NCBI RefSeq assembly: GCF_031180885.1
Contig: NZ_JAPSLK010000050.1
Location: 1 to 41,324, forward strand
Direction of reading: 5' to 3'
Source: Saccharothrix sp.
Lineage (GTDB): Bacteria > Actinomycetota > Actinomycetes > Mycobacteriales > Pseudonocardiaceae
Length of the DNA stretch: 41,324 bases
Part shown: positions 1 through 8,146 of the stretch, piece by piece
How the letters are laid out: every line of letters begins with the position of its first letter
Numbering within the stretch: position 1 is the first letter of the stretch
Translations under genes and position numbers: made by a program
Notes under the pieces: model-generated
What the model saw: only the letters and a program-made list of their open reading frames with translations
The model's database searches: none
Told to the model about the DNA's origin: nothing

Positions 1-140
1 GCCTGCCGGCGCTGCCTGCCGGCGCTGCCTGCCGGCGCTGCCTGCCGGCGCTGCCTGCCGGCGCTGCCTGCCGGCGCTGCCTGCCGGCGCTGCCTGCCGG
101 CGCTGCCTGCCGGCGCTGCCTGCCGGCGCTGCCTGCCGGC
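1..140. repeat. 13-bp tandem repeat array at window edge
   Basis: The unit GCCTGCCGGCGCT is repeated head to tail ten times without a mismatch (1-130), plus ten bases of an eleventh copy (131-140). It probably continues left of the window. The unit holds no stop codon in any forward frame. Because 13 is not a multiple of 3, a reading frame crossing it would give a 13-residue peptide period every 39 bases. Forward frames 1 and 3 close at TGA 208-210 and TGA 213-215, so this could be the tail of an upstream gene or intergenic DNA; I cannot decide which. Confidence 0.95.
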
Positions 141-432
141 CTCTGCGTCCGCGCTTCCTCCTCGCCAACCGGCCCTGTCCCGCCGACCCGCCCTACCCCT
201 CCCGACCTGACCTGACCTGGCCCCACCGACCCCAGGTCCTCCCACCCCGGTCCCCAAGCCGGCCGAAATTGTCGGTACCCCGTGAGATGATCGACTCGGG
301 GGCCGGAGGCCACGCCACGCGCAGCCCGCACACGTCGACCCCACGCGTAACCAGCACCACATCAACCACCCCACCACTCCCACTACTGCGGGTCGCCGAA
401 GATTCGTCCGACCGGAGTCGGAGAATGCAGGG
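141..432. other. region before adnB, no supported gene
   Basis: The stretch is pyrimidine-rich and has no convincing coding sequence. It contains the 48-bp dispersed repeat at 267-314. A minus-strand frame crosses it and the start of adnB, but it has low-complexity translation and matches no family I know. In mycobacteria adnA sits directly before adnB, so roughly 290 bases without a clear gene, plus two kinds of repeat, is more separation than expected. Confidence 0.5.
267..314 (+). repeat. 48-bp dispersed repeat, copy 1
   Basis: The block starts AATTGTCGGTACCC and ends GGGGGCCGGAGGCCACG. It matches 7474-7521 at 45 of 48 positions, in the same orientation. It includes the GGTACC palindrome and a GGCC-GGA-GGCC inverted motif. 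Here it is intergenic; read on the minus strand it would encode WPPAPESI, the peptide that copy 2 contributes to a real protein. Confidence 0.85.
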
Positions 433-3400
433 GTGGCGGCACCAGGCGAGCAGCGGACGGACGGGCGAAACCAACTCGCCAGCCCGTTCGAAGTCGCCGA
501 AGCCCTCGGCCTCCCCAAGCCCACCCCCGAGCAAGCCGCCGTCATCGCCGCCCCCACCGCCCCCGCCCTGGTCGTCGCGGGCGCCGGCGCCGGCAAGACC
601 GAGACCATGGCCGCCCGCGTCGTCTACCTGGTCGCCAACGGCTTCGTCACCCCCGACCGCGTCCTCGGCCTCACCTTCACCCGCAAAGCCGCCCGCCAGC
701 TCTCCGACCGCGTCCGCGCCCGCCTCCGCCGCCTCGGCGGCTCACCCCTCCTCGACCGCCTCGACCCCAGCGGCGAACGACGAGCCGCCGTGCTCACCGC
801 CGAACCGGTCATCCTCACCTACCACGCCTACGCCGGCCGCCTCGTCAGCGAGCACGGCCTGCGCCTCCCCGTCGAACCCGGCGTCCGCCTCCTCACCGAG
901 ACCGCCTCCTGGCAACTCGCCCACCGGGTCGTCTCCACGTGGGCCGAGGACATCGACACCGACAAGATCCCGCCCACCATCACCGGCTACCTCCTCGCCC
1001 TCGCCGGCGAACTCGGCGAACACCTCGTCGACCCCCAAGCCCTCCGCAGGCACGCCGAACGATTCACCGCCACCATCGAGAACGCCCCCAAAACCGCCCG
1101 CCAACGCGACGGCCTCCCCGAAAAGCTCAAGGACGTCGTCAACGCCCAACGCCTCCGCGTCAACCTCCTCCCGCTCCTCGACGCCTACCAGGCCCGCAAG
1201 CGCAAGGAAGCGGCGATGGACTTCGCCGACCAGATGTCGCTCGCCGCCCGCCTCGCCGACCAGTACCCCGAGGTCGCGCAAGGCGAGCGCGAGCGTTACG
1301 GCGCGGTCCTGCTCGACGAGTACCAGGACACCGGCCACGCCCAACGCGTCCTCCTGCGCGCCCTCTTCGGCCGGGGCGAACCCATGGCCGTCACCTCCGT
1401 CGGCGACCCGGCGCAGGCGATCTACGGCTGGCGCGGCGCGTCGGCGGCCAACCTGCCCCGGTTCGTCCAGGACTTCCCGCCCGCCCGCAAGTACGGCCTG
1501 CTCACCAGCTTCCGCAACCCGCCCGAAGTCCTCGCCCTGGCCAACGCCGTCTCCGCACCCCTCCGCGCCTCCGGCCTCGACGTCGACGAACTGCGCGCCC
1601 GCCCCGGCGCAGGCCCCGGTGACGTCCGGATCGGCCTGTTCGACACGGTCCGCGCCGAGCTGGACTGGATGGCCGACACCGTCGCCGCCCAGTGGGAAGC
1701 CCACCTCGACGAGAGCGACGAACCGCCCACCGCCGCCGTCCTCGTCCGCCGCCGCGCCGACATGGCCCCCATCGCCGCCGCCCTGCGCGAACGCGGTCTC
1801 CCCGTCGAAGTCGTCGGTCTCGGCGGACTCCTCGACGAACCGGAGGTCCGCGACCTGGTCAGCGCCCTGCGCGTCCTGGTCGACCCGCTCGCCGGCACCG
1901 CCGCCGCCCGCCTGCTCACCGGGTCGCGCTGGCGGGTCGCCGCCAAGGACCTCGCCGCGCTCTGGTCCCGGGCCCGCGAACTCGCCGGATCACCCACCCG
2001 CCAGTCCGTGGTCGACGACCCCCTGGCCGTCCTCGCCGACGCACTCCCGGGCGAGCACGCCGAACAAGCCGGCCTCGCCGATGCACTGGACGACCCCGGC
2101 GACCCCACCACGTACTCAGCCGAGGGTTACCGCCGCATCCGCCGGCTCGGCGCGGAACTGTCGGCGCTGCGCCGCCGCCTCGACCAGCCGCTGCCAGAAC
2201 TCGTCGCCGACGTCGAACGCACCCTCCTGCTCGACATCGAGGCGATGGCCCGACCCGGCGGCGTCGGCCGCGCGCACCTGGACGCGTTCGCGGACGTGGT
2301 CGCGGACTTCGCCGCGGCCAGCCCGTCCGCCACCCTGCCCGCCCTGCTGGACTACCTCTACACCGCCGAGCACGCCGAGGACGGCCTGGAACCCGGCGAG
2401 GTCGAGGTCGCGGAGAACCGCGTGCAGGTGCTGACCATGCACTCCGCGAAGGGCCTGGAGTGGCACATCGTCGCCCTGCCGCACGTGGTCAAGGACGTCT
2501 TCCCGGGCCGCAAGAAGACCTCGTGCTGGCTGAAGGCGGTCGCCGAACTGCCCGCCGAGCTGCGCGGCGACGCCCAAGACCTGCCGACGCTGCGCATCCC
2601 GCCGGGCGCGAACCGCAAGGAGGTCGAGGAGGCACTCGACCGGCACGCCGACGACTTCGAGGACCGCCGCCTGGTCGAGGAACGCCGACTGCTCTACGTG
2701 GCGCTGACCCGCGCCGAGCAGAGCCTGCTCGTGTCCGGCCACTGGTGGGCCGAGACGGGTGACAAGCCGAAGGGTCCGTCCGCGTTCCTGGTCGAGCTGC
2801 GCGAGGCCGTGCTGTCCGCCGACCACCCGCCCGCCGACATCGCCCACTGGTCCCCGCCGCCCGCCGAGGACGAGCCGAACCCGCTCGCTTCCGAGGTCAA
2901 GAGCACCCGGTGGCCCGCCGACCCCCTCGGCAAGCGCCGCGAAGCCGTGGCCGAAGGCGCGCGGCTCGTCCTCGAAGCCCTCGACCGGCACCTCGCCGAG
3001 CAGGCCCCGGAACAGATCGAACTCCCGCTGGTCCTGACACCTGAAGAAGCCCTGCCACCGGAACCCGACGACTACGACCTCCCACCCGAACCGGACGACC
3101 ACGACGAACCGCCCGAGCCCGAAGACCTCGAAGAACCCGCGCTGCCCGAGGAGCACGCCGACCCCGAACCCGAGGAGCAAGACGACCCCGATCCCGAAGG
3201 CTGGGCGCGGGACGTCGACGTGCTGCTCGCCGAACGGGCCGCCGCCGCGGACCGGCGCGAACGGGTCGTGCTGCCCGACCACCTGTCGGTCAGCCAACTC
3301 GTCGAACTGGCCGCCGACCCGGACCTGCTGGCCCGCCGCCTGCGCCGCCCCCTGCCGTTCCCGCCCAACCCGATGGCCCGCCGCGGCACCGCCTTCCACA

Positions 3401-3864
3401 CCTGGCTGGAACAGCGGTTCGGTGCCAGCCGCCTGCTCGACCTGGACGAACTGCCCGGGGCGGCCGACGAGGGCGCCGCGCCCGACACCGAGTTGAAGCG
3501 CCTCCAGGAGGCGTTCCTGGCCAGCGCGTGGGCCGACCGCACCCCGTACGACGTCGAGGTGCCGTTCGAGACCGAGATCGACGGACTGTCCGTGCGCGGC
3601 CGGATGGACGCGGTGTTCGCCGACCCCGACGGCGGCTGGACCGTGGTCGACTGGAAGACCGGTGCGGTGCCCGACGAGGAACGCCTGCCCGCGCTGTCCG
3701 TTCAGCTCGCGGCGTACCGGCTGGCGTGGGCGGCGTTGAAGAAGACACCGGTGGAGAAGGTGCGGGCCGCGTTCCACTACGTGCGGCACGACCACACCCT
3801 GCGCCCCGCGGACCTGCTGGACGCCGACGGCCTGCGGAACCTGATCCGGGAAGTCCCGGTCTAG
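433..3864 (+). CDS. adnB: AdnB-type ATP-dependent helicase-nuclease
   Basis: A UvrD/RecB-superfamily motor with a C-terminal RecB-family nuclease, 1143 residues. It corresponds to the B subunit of AdnAB, which resects DNA double-strand breaks in actinobacteria (Rv3201c in M. tuberculosis). Seen: Walker A GAGAGKTE (50-57), motif II LLDEYQD (DE at 295-296), motif III GDPAQAIYGWRG (from 324), motif V HSAKGLEW (about 668), motif VI YVALTRAE (about 755), and nuclease residues HTWLEQRFG (about 988), RMDAVF (D1059) and VVDWKTG (D1073, K1075). An acidic Glu/Asp/Pro-rich stretch at about 869-925 separates motor from nuclease. GTG 433 is the first ATG/GTG in frame and gives the expected N-terminus. Its stop and that of the next gene share the palindrome CTAG. 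Family and domain calls are firm; pairing with AdnA is by synteny, since adnA is not in the window. Confidence 0.93.
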   Translation: MAAPGEQRTDGRNQLASPFEVAEALGLPKPTPEQAAVIAAPTAPALVVAGAGAGKTETMAARVVYLVANGFVTPDRVLGLTFTRKAARQLSDRVRARLRRLGGSPLLDRLDPSGERRAAVLTAEPVILTYHAYAGRLVSEHGLRLPVEPGVRLLTETASWQLAHRVVSTWAEDIDTDKIPPTITGYLLALAGELGEHLVDPQALRRHAERFTATIENAPKTARQRDGLPEKLKDVVNAQRLRVNLLPLLDAYQARKRKEAAMDFADQMSLAARLADQYPEVAQGERERYGAVLLDEYQDTGHAQRVLLRALFGRGEPMAVTSVGDPAQAIYGWRGASAANLPRFVQDFPPARKYGLLTSFRNPPEVLALANAVSAPLRASGLDVDELRARPGAGPGDVRIGLFDTVRAELDWMADTVAAQWEAHLDESDEPPTAAVLVRRRADMAPIAAALRERGLPVEVVGLGGLLDEPEVRDLVSALRVLVDPLAGTAAARLLTGSRWRVAAKDLAALWSRARELAGSPTRQSVVDDPLAVLADALPGEHAEQAGLADALDDPGDPTTYSAEGYRRIRRLGAELSALRRRLDQPLPELVADVERTLLLDIEAMARPGGVGRAHLDAFADVVADFAAASPSATLPALLDYLYTAEHAEDGLEPGEVEVAENRVQVLTMHSAKGLEWHIVALPHVVKDVFPGRKKTSCWLKAVAELPAELRGDAQDLPTLRIPPGANRKEVEEALDRHADDFEDRRLVEERRLLYVALTRAEQSLLVSGHWWAETGDKPKGPSAFLVELREAVLSADHPPADIAHWSPPPAEDEPNPLASEVKSTRWPADPLGKRREAVAEGARLVLEALDRHLAEQAPEQIELPLVLTPEEALPPEPDDYDLPPEPDDHDEPPEPEDLEEPALPEEHADPEPEEQDDPDPEGWARDVDVLLAERAAAADRRERVVLPDHLSVSQLVELAADPDLLARRLRRPLPFPPNPMARRGTAFHTWLEQRFGASRLLDLDELPGAADEGAAPDTELKRLQEAFLASAWADRTPYDVEVPFETEIDGLSVRGRMDAVFADPDGGWTVVDWKTGAVPDEERLPALSVQLAAYRLAWAALKKTPVEKVRAAFHYVRHDHTLRPADLLDADGLRNLIREVPV

Positions 3865-4397
3865 CTGTGCACCCGGGCGTGCGCGGGGACTTCCTTCAAC
3901 ACCCGGTCGTACAGGACCTCCAGCAGCCACCGCCCGAACAACGACGGCCCGAACTCGGTCGACCGGTCCTCCGGCGGCACCAGCAGTTCCGCCGCGCCCG
4001 CCTCGTCCACCGCCACGACCCCGATGCCGTAGTAGTCCAGCTCCATCAACGGCCACGACCGCGAGCCCTGCGGCGCGGGCAGCACCACCGAACACGGCGC
4101 GAGGGTCATCAGCGTCCCGCACGACTGGAGCGCGCGGTCCACCGTCGACTCACCCACCAGGACGCCGACCAGCTCCACCGCGGGCACGGGCAGGCGGTCG
4201 TGCGCCGCCGGCTCGAACCAGGACCGGAACCACGACGGGTCCGCCTGGGGCGGCCAGCCGTTCGCGCTGCGCCACTCGTGCACGTCGGCACGGACCCGCA
4301 CGACCGCCGACACCTGGTGTCCCAGCACGGCGACGTCGGGTACGACGATGCCGCGCCAACCGAGTGCCGACGCGGCAGGGTGGAGGAGCGGTTGCAC
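3861..4397 (-). CDS. hypothetical protein, 178 aa
   Basis: A minus-strand gene convergent with adnB. Its TAG is the complement of 3861-3863, overlapping the adnB TAG at 3862-3864 through one CTAG. The GTG start at 4397 has a possible AGGA ribosome site about 8 nt upstream. The product has no signal peptide or membrane segment that I can see. It looks like a soluble alternating alpha/beta protein, with a hydrophobic middle (ELVGVLVGES) and a C-terminal half containing MELDYYGIGVVAVDE. I recognise no family. Coding bias is typical for the region and the frame is intact, so it is probably a real gene. Confidence 0.7.
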   Translation of the reverse strand: MQPLLHPAASALGWRGIVVPDVAVLGHQVSAVVRVRADVHEWRSANGWPPQADPSWFRSWFEPAAHDRLPVPAVELVGVLVGESTVDRALQSCGTLMTLAPCSVVLPAPQGSRSWPLMELDYYGIGVVAVDEAGAAELLVPPEDRSTEFGPSLFGRWLLEVLYDRVLKEVPAHARVHS

Positions 4398-4475
4398 TCG
4401 GGCATCCTAGGGCTGGTTGCGGTTTCAATGACAGTCCTCGGGCGCTCAGGGTGTCGAACCCGACGCCGAGAGTGA

Positions 4476-4865
4476 TCAGGGCGCGCTACGGCGAACCTTC
4501 AGCGCCCACAGGACCAGCGGCACCTGGAGCGGCAGCCGCCCGTACGCGATCGCGCGCGCCTTGGGCGACTTCGTCCGGTAGTCGTAAGCCATCTTCACGT
4601 TCGCCGGGAACACCGCGGCGAAGAACCCCGCCGCGAGCAACCCGCCCAGCCGCCGCGTGCGCGGCACCGCGACCGCCGCCGCCAGCGCGACCTCCGCGAC
4701 ACCCGAGGCGTAAGTCCAGGTCCGGGGCTTGCCGGGGAGTGAACGCGGGACGATCGCGTCATACGGCTTCGGCTTGGCGAAGTGCGTGACACCCGCGGCG
4801 CCGAGGAGCGCGGCCAGCGCGAGCGCCGACCGCGAGCGGGAACGAGTGGGTTCCATGCCGACCAC
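4476..4865 (-). CDS. DoxX-like small integral membrane protein
   Basis: A 129-residue protein with four hydrophobic segments (about 13-30, 50-66, 71-88 and 108-122) and the DoxX-type sequence signs GVTHFAKPKPYDAIVP and GVAEVALAAAVAVP. DoxX-family proteins are small four-helix membrane proteins, several linked to thiosulfate or redox metabolism; the role here is not known. The GTG start at 4865 is drawn, but ATG at 4856 (fourth codon) is equally possible. It is divergent from the M20 peptidase across a 50-bp gap. The 78 bp after its stop show nothing obvious. Confidence 0.75.
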   Translation of the reverse strand: MVGMEPTRSRSRSALALAALLGAAGVTHFAKPKPYDAIVPRSLPGKPRTWTYASGVAEVALAAAVAVPRTRRLGGLLAAGFFAAVFPANVKMAYDYRTKSPKARAIAYGRLPLQVPLVLWALKVRRSAP

Positions 4866-4901
4866 CCTGTCATGCCTCCCGCCCGCCGGCCCGCCCAGGG
4901 T

Positions 4902-4907
4902 TATCCT
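4902..4907 (+). promoter_or_regulatory. -10 box TATCCT, leaderless start of M20 gene
   Basis: TATCCT ends 8 nt before GTG 4916, so transcription would begin at or next to the start codon. No Shine-Dalgarno sequence lies between. This is the TANNNT pattern of leaderless actinobacterial mRNAs. Confidence 0.5.
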
Positions 4908-4915
4908 CCCGCACC

Positions 4916-6328
4916 GTGAGCGGTGATCCCGAAAATCCGGAACATCCCGAGCGCGCGGCGGTGGCCGCGCTGGCCGACGACTTCCTCGCGGACCTGCGCG
5001 AGTGGGTCGCGATCCCGTCGATCGGCGCGGACCCGGCGCACCACGGCGACGTGGGCAGATCCGCCCACTGGCTCGCCGACACCCTGCGCCGCGACGGCTG
5101 GCCGGACGTGCGGGTGTGGGACACCGGCCCGGCCCTCCCCGCCGTCTACGCGTGCTGGCCCGCGGCCGATCCTGACGCGCCGACGATCCTGGTCTACGGG
5201 CACCACGACGTGCAGCCGGTCGACCCGGTCGAGCAGTGGGAGCACCCGCCGTTCGAGGCGACCGTCGTCGGCGAGGAGCTCTTCGGCCGGGGCGCCAGCG
5301 ACGACAAGGGCCAGGTCGCCATGCACCTGCTCGGCGTGAAGGCGCACCTCGCGGCCCTCGGCGCGGACCGCCCGGCGGTGACGCTGAAGCTGTTCGTGGA
5401 GGGCGAGGAGGAGTCCGGCTCGCCGAACCTGCTGCGGCTGCTCGACGACCACCGCGCCGAACTGGACTGCGACCTGGTGGTCTTCAGCGACACCCCGATC
5501 TACGCGCGTGACGCGCCCACCATCTGCACCGGCCAGCGCGGCGTGTACGGGGCCGAGATCGTCATCACCGGCGGCACGTCCGACGTGCACTCCGGCCGCG
5601 CCGGCGGCAGCGTGCCGAACCCGGCGACCGCCGCAGCCCGGCTCGTCGCCGCCCTGCACGACGACAAGGGCCGGGTCGCGCTGCGGGACTTCTACGCCGA
5701 CGTCGTCGAACCCACCGACGCCGAACGCGCCGACTACGCCGCCCTGCCGTTCGACGAGGACGTGTGGCTGGCGAACTCCGGCGGCGCGCGGGCGCTGTCC
5801 GGCGAACAGGGCTGGTCCACCCTCGAACGGGTGTGGGTGCGGCCGACCGCCGAGGTCAACGGCATCCACAGCGGGTACGGCGGCCCCGGGCTGAAGACGA
5901 TCGTGCCCGCGGAGGCGCGCATCAAGCTGTCCTTCCGGCTCGTCCCCGACCAGGACCCGGAGCGGGTCGCGGCGGCGCTGCGCGAGTTCGTCGCCGAACA
6001 CACCCCCGCCGGCCTGCACGCCCAGGTCGTGCCCGCCGGCGACGGCGCACCGCCCTACGCCGTCGACGTCACCCACCCGGCGGTCGGCGCCCTGCGCGAA
6101 GCGGTCGAGGCCGCGTTCGACCAGCCCGTCCGGTACAGCCGCACCGGCGGCAGCGGCCCCGCGGCACTGCTGCACCAGCGCATCGGCGTGCCGGTCGTGT
6201 ACCTCGGGGCGACCTTGCCGGATGATCGGATCCACGCGCCCAACGAGCGCGTCGTCGTGCCCCAACTGCTGCGCGGCGCGGAGGCCGCGGCCCGCCTGTG
6301 GCGGCTGCTCCCGGAGAGGCTGTCATGA
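4916..6328 (+). CDS. M20 family metallopeptidase (dipeptidase)
   Basis: A 470-residue zinc peptidase of the M20/M25/M40 clan (CNDP dipeptidase-like), expected to hydrolyse short peptides in the cytoplasm with two metal ions. Metal and catalytic motifs are visible: YGHHDVQP (95-101, H96/D98), GRGASDDKG (125-132, metal-bridging Asp at 129-130), EGEEESGS (162-169, catalytic Glu pair), SDTP, and a C-terminal GATLPDDRIHAPNE His motif. The dimerisation lid starts at TGGTSDVHSG. There is no signal peptide. GTG 4916 follows a -10 box by 8 nt. The stop TGA overlaps the ATG of the potassium channel gene (ATGA, 6325-6328), so the two are co-translated, although no functional link is known. Confidence 0.9.
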   Translation: MSGDPENPEHPERAAVAALADDFLADLREWVAIPSIGADPAHHGDVGRSAHWLADTLRRDGWPDVRVWDTGPALPAVYACWPAADPDAPTILVYGHHDVQPVDPVEQWEHPPFEATVVGEELFGRGASDDKGQVAMHLLGVKAHLAALGADRPAVTLKLFVEGEEESGSPNLLRLLDDHRAELDCDLVVFSDTPIYARDAPTICTGQRGVYGAEIVITGGTSDVHSGRAGGSVPNPATAAARLVAALHDDKGRVALRDFYADVVEPTDAERADYAALPFDEDVWLANSGGARALSGEQGWSTLERVWVRPTAEVNGIHSGYGGPGLKTIVPAEARIKLSFRLVPDQDPERVAAALREFVAEHTPAGLHAQVVPAGDGAPPYAVDVTHPAVGALREAVEAAFDQPVRYSRTGGSGPAALLHQRIGVPVVYLGATLPDDRIHAPNERVVVPQLLRGAEAAARLWRLLPERLS

Positions 6329-7392
6329 TCCGCCGGTTCCACGCGGGCCAACCGCTGGCTGAACGGCCCGGCCACTCGCTCGTCGGCGTGATCAAGATGC
6401 CCGACGTCGTGCAGAGCCCGACCCGGGCGATCATGAAACGCGTGATCGGGGCGATGGCCGCCCTGCTCGCCGCCGTGCTCATCGTCTACCTGGACCGCGA
6501 CGGCTACCGCGACGTCAACGAGGACGGGCTGTCCTTCCTCGACGCCTTCTACTACGCCACCGTGTCGCTCTCGACCACCGGCTACGGCGACATCACGCCC
6601 GCCAGCTCGTCCGCGCGCCTGGTGAACGTCCTGGTCATCACCCCGCTGCGGGTGCTGTTCCTGATCGTCCTGGTCGGCACGACCCTCGAAGTGCTCACGG
6701 AACGCTCGCGGCAGGCGTTGCGCATCCAGAAGTGGAGGACCAAGGTGCGGGACCACGTGGTCGTCGTCGGCTACGGGACGAAGGGCCGCTCCGCGGTCAG
6801 CGCCCTGCTCGGCGACGGCATCGAGCCCGGTTCGATCGTCGTCGTCGACACCACCCAGGAGGCCCTGGACGCGGCGTCGGCCATCGGCCTGGTGACCGTG
6901 CACGGCACCGGTACCAGCAACGACGTGCTGCGCGTGGCGGGCGTCCCCCGCGCACGGGCGGTCGTCGTGGCCGCAAACCGCGACGACACTGCCGTCCTGG
7001 TCACCCTCACCGCGCGCGAACTCGCGCCCAAGGCGCAGATCGTGGCGTCGGTCCGGGAACGCGAGAACGAACACCTGCTGCGCCAGTCCGGCGCCGACTC
7101 GGTAGTCGTGTCGAGCGAGACGGCCGGCCGCCTCCTCGGCATGGCGACCGCGACCCCGTCGGTGGTGGACATGGTCGAGGACCTGCTGACCCCCGACGCC
7201 GGCCTGTCGATCGCCGAGCGGGACGTGGAACCGTCGGAGATCGGCGGCTCCCCGCGCCACCTGCCGGACATAGTGCTGGGCGTCGTCCGCGCCGGCACCC
7301 TCTACCGCGTGGACGCCCCGGAAGCCGACGCCGTGGAAGCCGGCGACCGCCTCCTGTACGTCAAGAAGGTGACCCCACCGAAGGAAGCCTGA
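6325..7392 (+). CDS. potassium channel with RCK (TrkA-N) domain
   Basis: A 355-residue two-helix potassium channel. TM1 lies at about 38-55, the pore loop carries the selectivity filter TTGYGD (84-89), and TM2 lies at about 99-123. A cytoplasmic Rossmann RCK domain begins with VVVVGYGTKGRS (145-156), followed by a TrkA-C-like region. RCK domains gate the pore in response to ligands such as Ca2+, NAD(H) or nucleotides; the ligand here is unknown. It is the positional counterpart of Rv3200c, which also lies between adnB and nudC. ATG 6325 is chosen because of the 4-base overlap with the M20 gene; an in-frame GTG at 6298 would add nine residues. Its last 32 bp overlap the convergent cyclase-like gene. 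Confidence 0.92.
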   Translation: MIRRFHAGQPLAERPGHSLVGVIKMPDVVQSPTRAIMKRVIGAMAALLAAVLIVYLDRDGYRDVNEDGLSFLDAFYYATVSLSTTGYGDITPASSSARLVNVLVITPLRVLFLIVLVGTTLEVLTERSRQALRIQKWRTKVRDHVVVVGYGTKGRSAVSALLGDGIEPGSIVVVDTTQEALDAASAIGLVTVHGTGTSNDVLRVAGVPRARAVVVAANRDDTAVLVTLTARELAPKAQIVASVRERENEHLLRQSGADSVVVSSETAGRLLGMATATPSVVDMVEDLLTPDAGLSIAERDVEPSEIGGSPRHLPDIVLGVVRAGTLYRVDAPEADAVEAGDRLLYVKKVTPPKEA

Positions 7393-8122
7393 CCCGCACC
7401 ACCGCACCACCGGGTCCCCGGCCGATGTCGTCCGCCCCCATCCGATCAACCGCCGCCCCACCTCCGCTCCCCGAATTGTCGGTACCCAGTGGGACGATCG
7501 ACTCGGGGGCCGGAGGCCACGGCGGCGGCGGCTCGCCGGGCACGTGCAACCACCCCGACCAGCAAGAACCACCCACCTCCACGGCCACAGCCAACCGGAA
7601 CGCCGGCCGCGCGATACCCGCGTAGTCGTGCCGCACCACCGACCGGTGGACGTCATCGGACACCACCAGCACCAGCGGCGCGGCCGTGTCCCGCAACGCC
7701 TGCTTCACCGGCGGCGCGTCGAGCAGCCGGAACGCCACGTCGAGCGTCTCGCCGAACGTGCCGTGCCGGTCGTGCACGATCTCGCCCGCGTGCAGCACCG
7801 CCCGCAACCGCAACGGCTCGTCCGGCCGCTCGCGGTTGTGCGCGTCGAGCAGCAGCCGCACGGTCGGCATGACCGACGCCAGCAGCAGGGTCTTCGGCGC
7901 GTGGTCGGTCGGGCGGATCAGCGCCAGCACGCCGTCACCCCGGTGGACCACCGCGTCGCAGTCCTGCGCACCGATGCCGCAGGCTTCCAACGCGGCCGTG
8001 ACGACCTCGAACATGAGTTCCCGTAAAAACGCTTTCCCGCGATTGTTCCGCCCGGTGGATCCTTCGACGTCGAAGGCCAGCACCGTGCGGTACACCGGGT
8101 GCGCCAGCGCCAAATTGGTCAC
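7361..8122 (-). CDS. class III nucleotide-cyclase-like protein
   Basis: A 253-residue protein whose first ~200 residues resemble the actinobacterial cyclase-homology family. It has FDVEGST (17-23, metal Asp at 18), HRGDGVLALI (60-69, second metal Asp at 63), and LHAGE, FGETLDVAFRLL and VLVVSDD in the later half. Both metal Asp are present, but I cannot confirm the substrate-binding residues, so activity is uncertain. The last ~55 residues are foreign-looking: WPPAPESI comes from the dispersed repeat at 7474-7521, followed by Gly/Arg-rich sequence running into the 3' end of the channel gene. Leu33 is encoded by the rare codon TTA (complement of 8024-8026). GTG 8122 has GGAGGT about 14 nt upstream. 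Palindromes lie 44-84 nt upstream. Confidence 0.75.
   Translation of the reverse strand: MTNLALAHPVYRTVLAFDVEGSTGRNNRGKAFLRELMFEVVTAALEACGIGAQDCDAVVHRGDGVLALIRPTDHAPKTLLLASVMPTVRLLLDAHNRERPDEPLRLRAVLHAGEIVHDRHGTFGETLDVAFRLLDAPPVKQALRDTAAPLVLVVSDDVHRSVVRHDYAGIARPAFRLAVAVEVGGSCWSGWLHVPGEPPPPWPPAPESIVPLGTDNSGSGGGAAVDRMGADDIGRGPGGAVVRVRLPSVGSPS
7474..7521 (+). repeat. 48-bp dispersed repeat, copy 2
   Basis: It matches 267-314 with three substitutions and has the same orientation. On the minus strand it lies in frame within the 3' part of the cyclase-like gene and encodes roughly WPPAPESIVPLGTDN. Confidence 0.85.
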
Positions 8123-8146
8123 GGCGGAAACGGTCCACCTCCCGCC

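Noticed and set aside
1..140. CRISPR array at the left edge
   Set aside because: The 13-bp units are directly adjacent with no spacers, so this is a simple tandem repeat.
269..2434. Long plus-strand open frame with 721 codons overlapping adnB in another frame
   Set aside because: The translation is Ser/Pro/Thr/Ala low-complexity sequence, the shadow of GC-rich codon bias in adnB, whose own frame has all helicase motifs.
7361..8122. Pycsar or CBASS anti-phage system
   Set aside because: Only a cyclase-like protein is present. No TIR, transmembrane or nuclease effector gene adjoins it in the expected arrangement, so the call is not supported.
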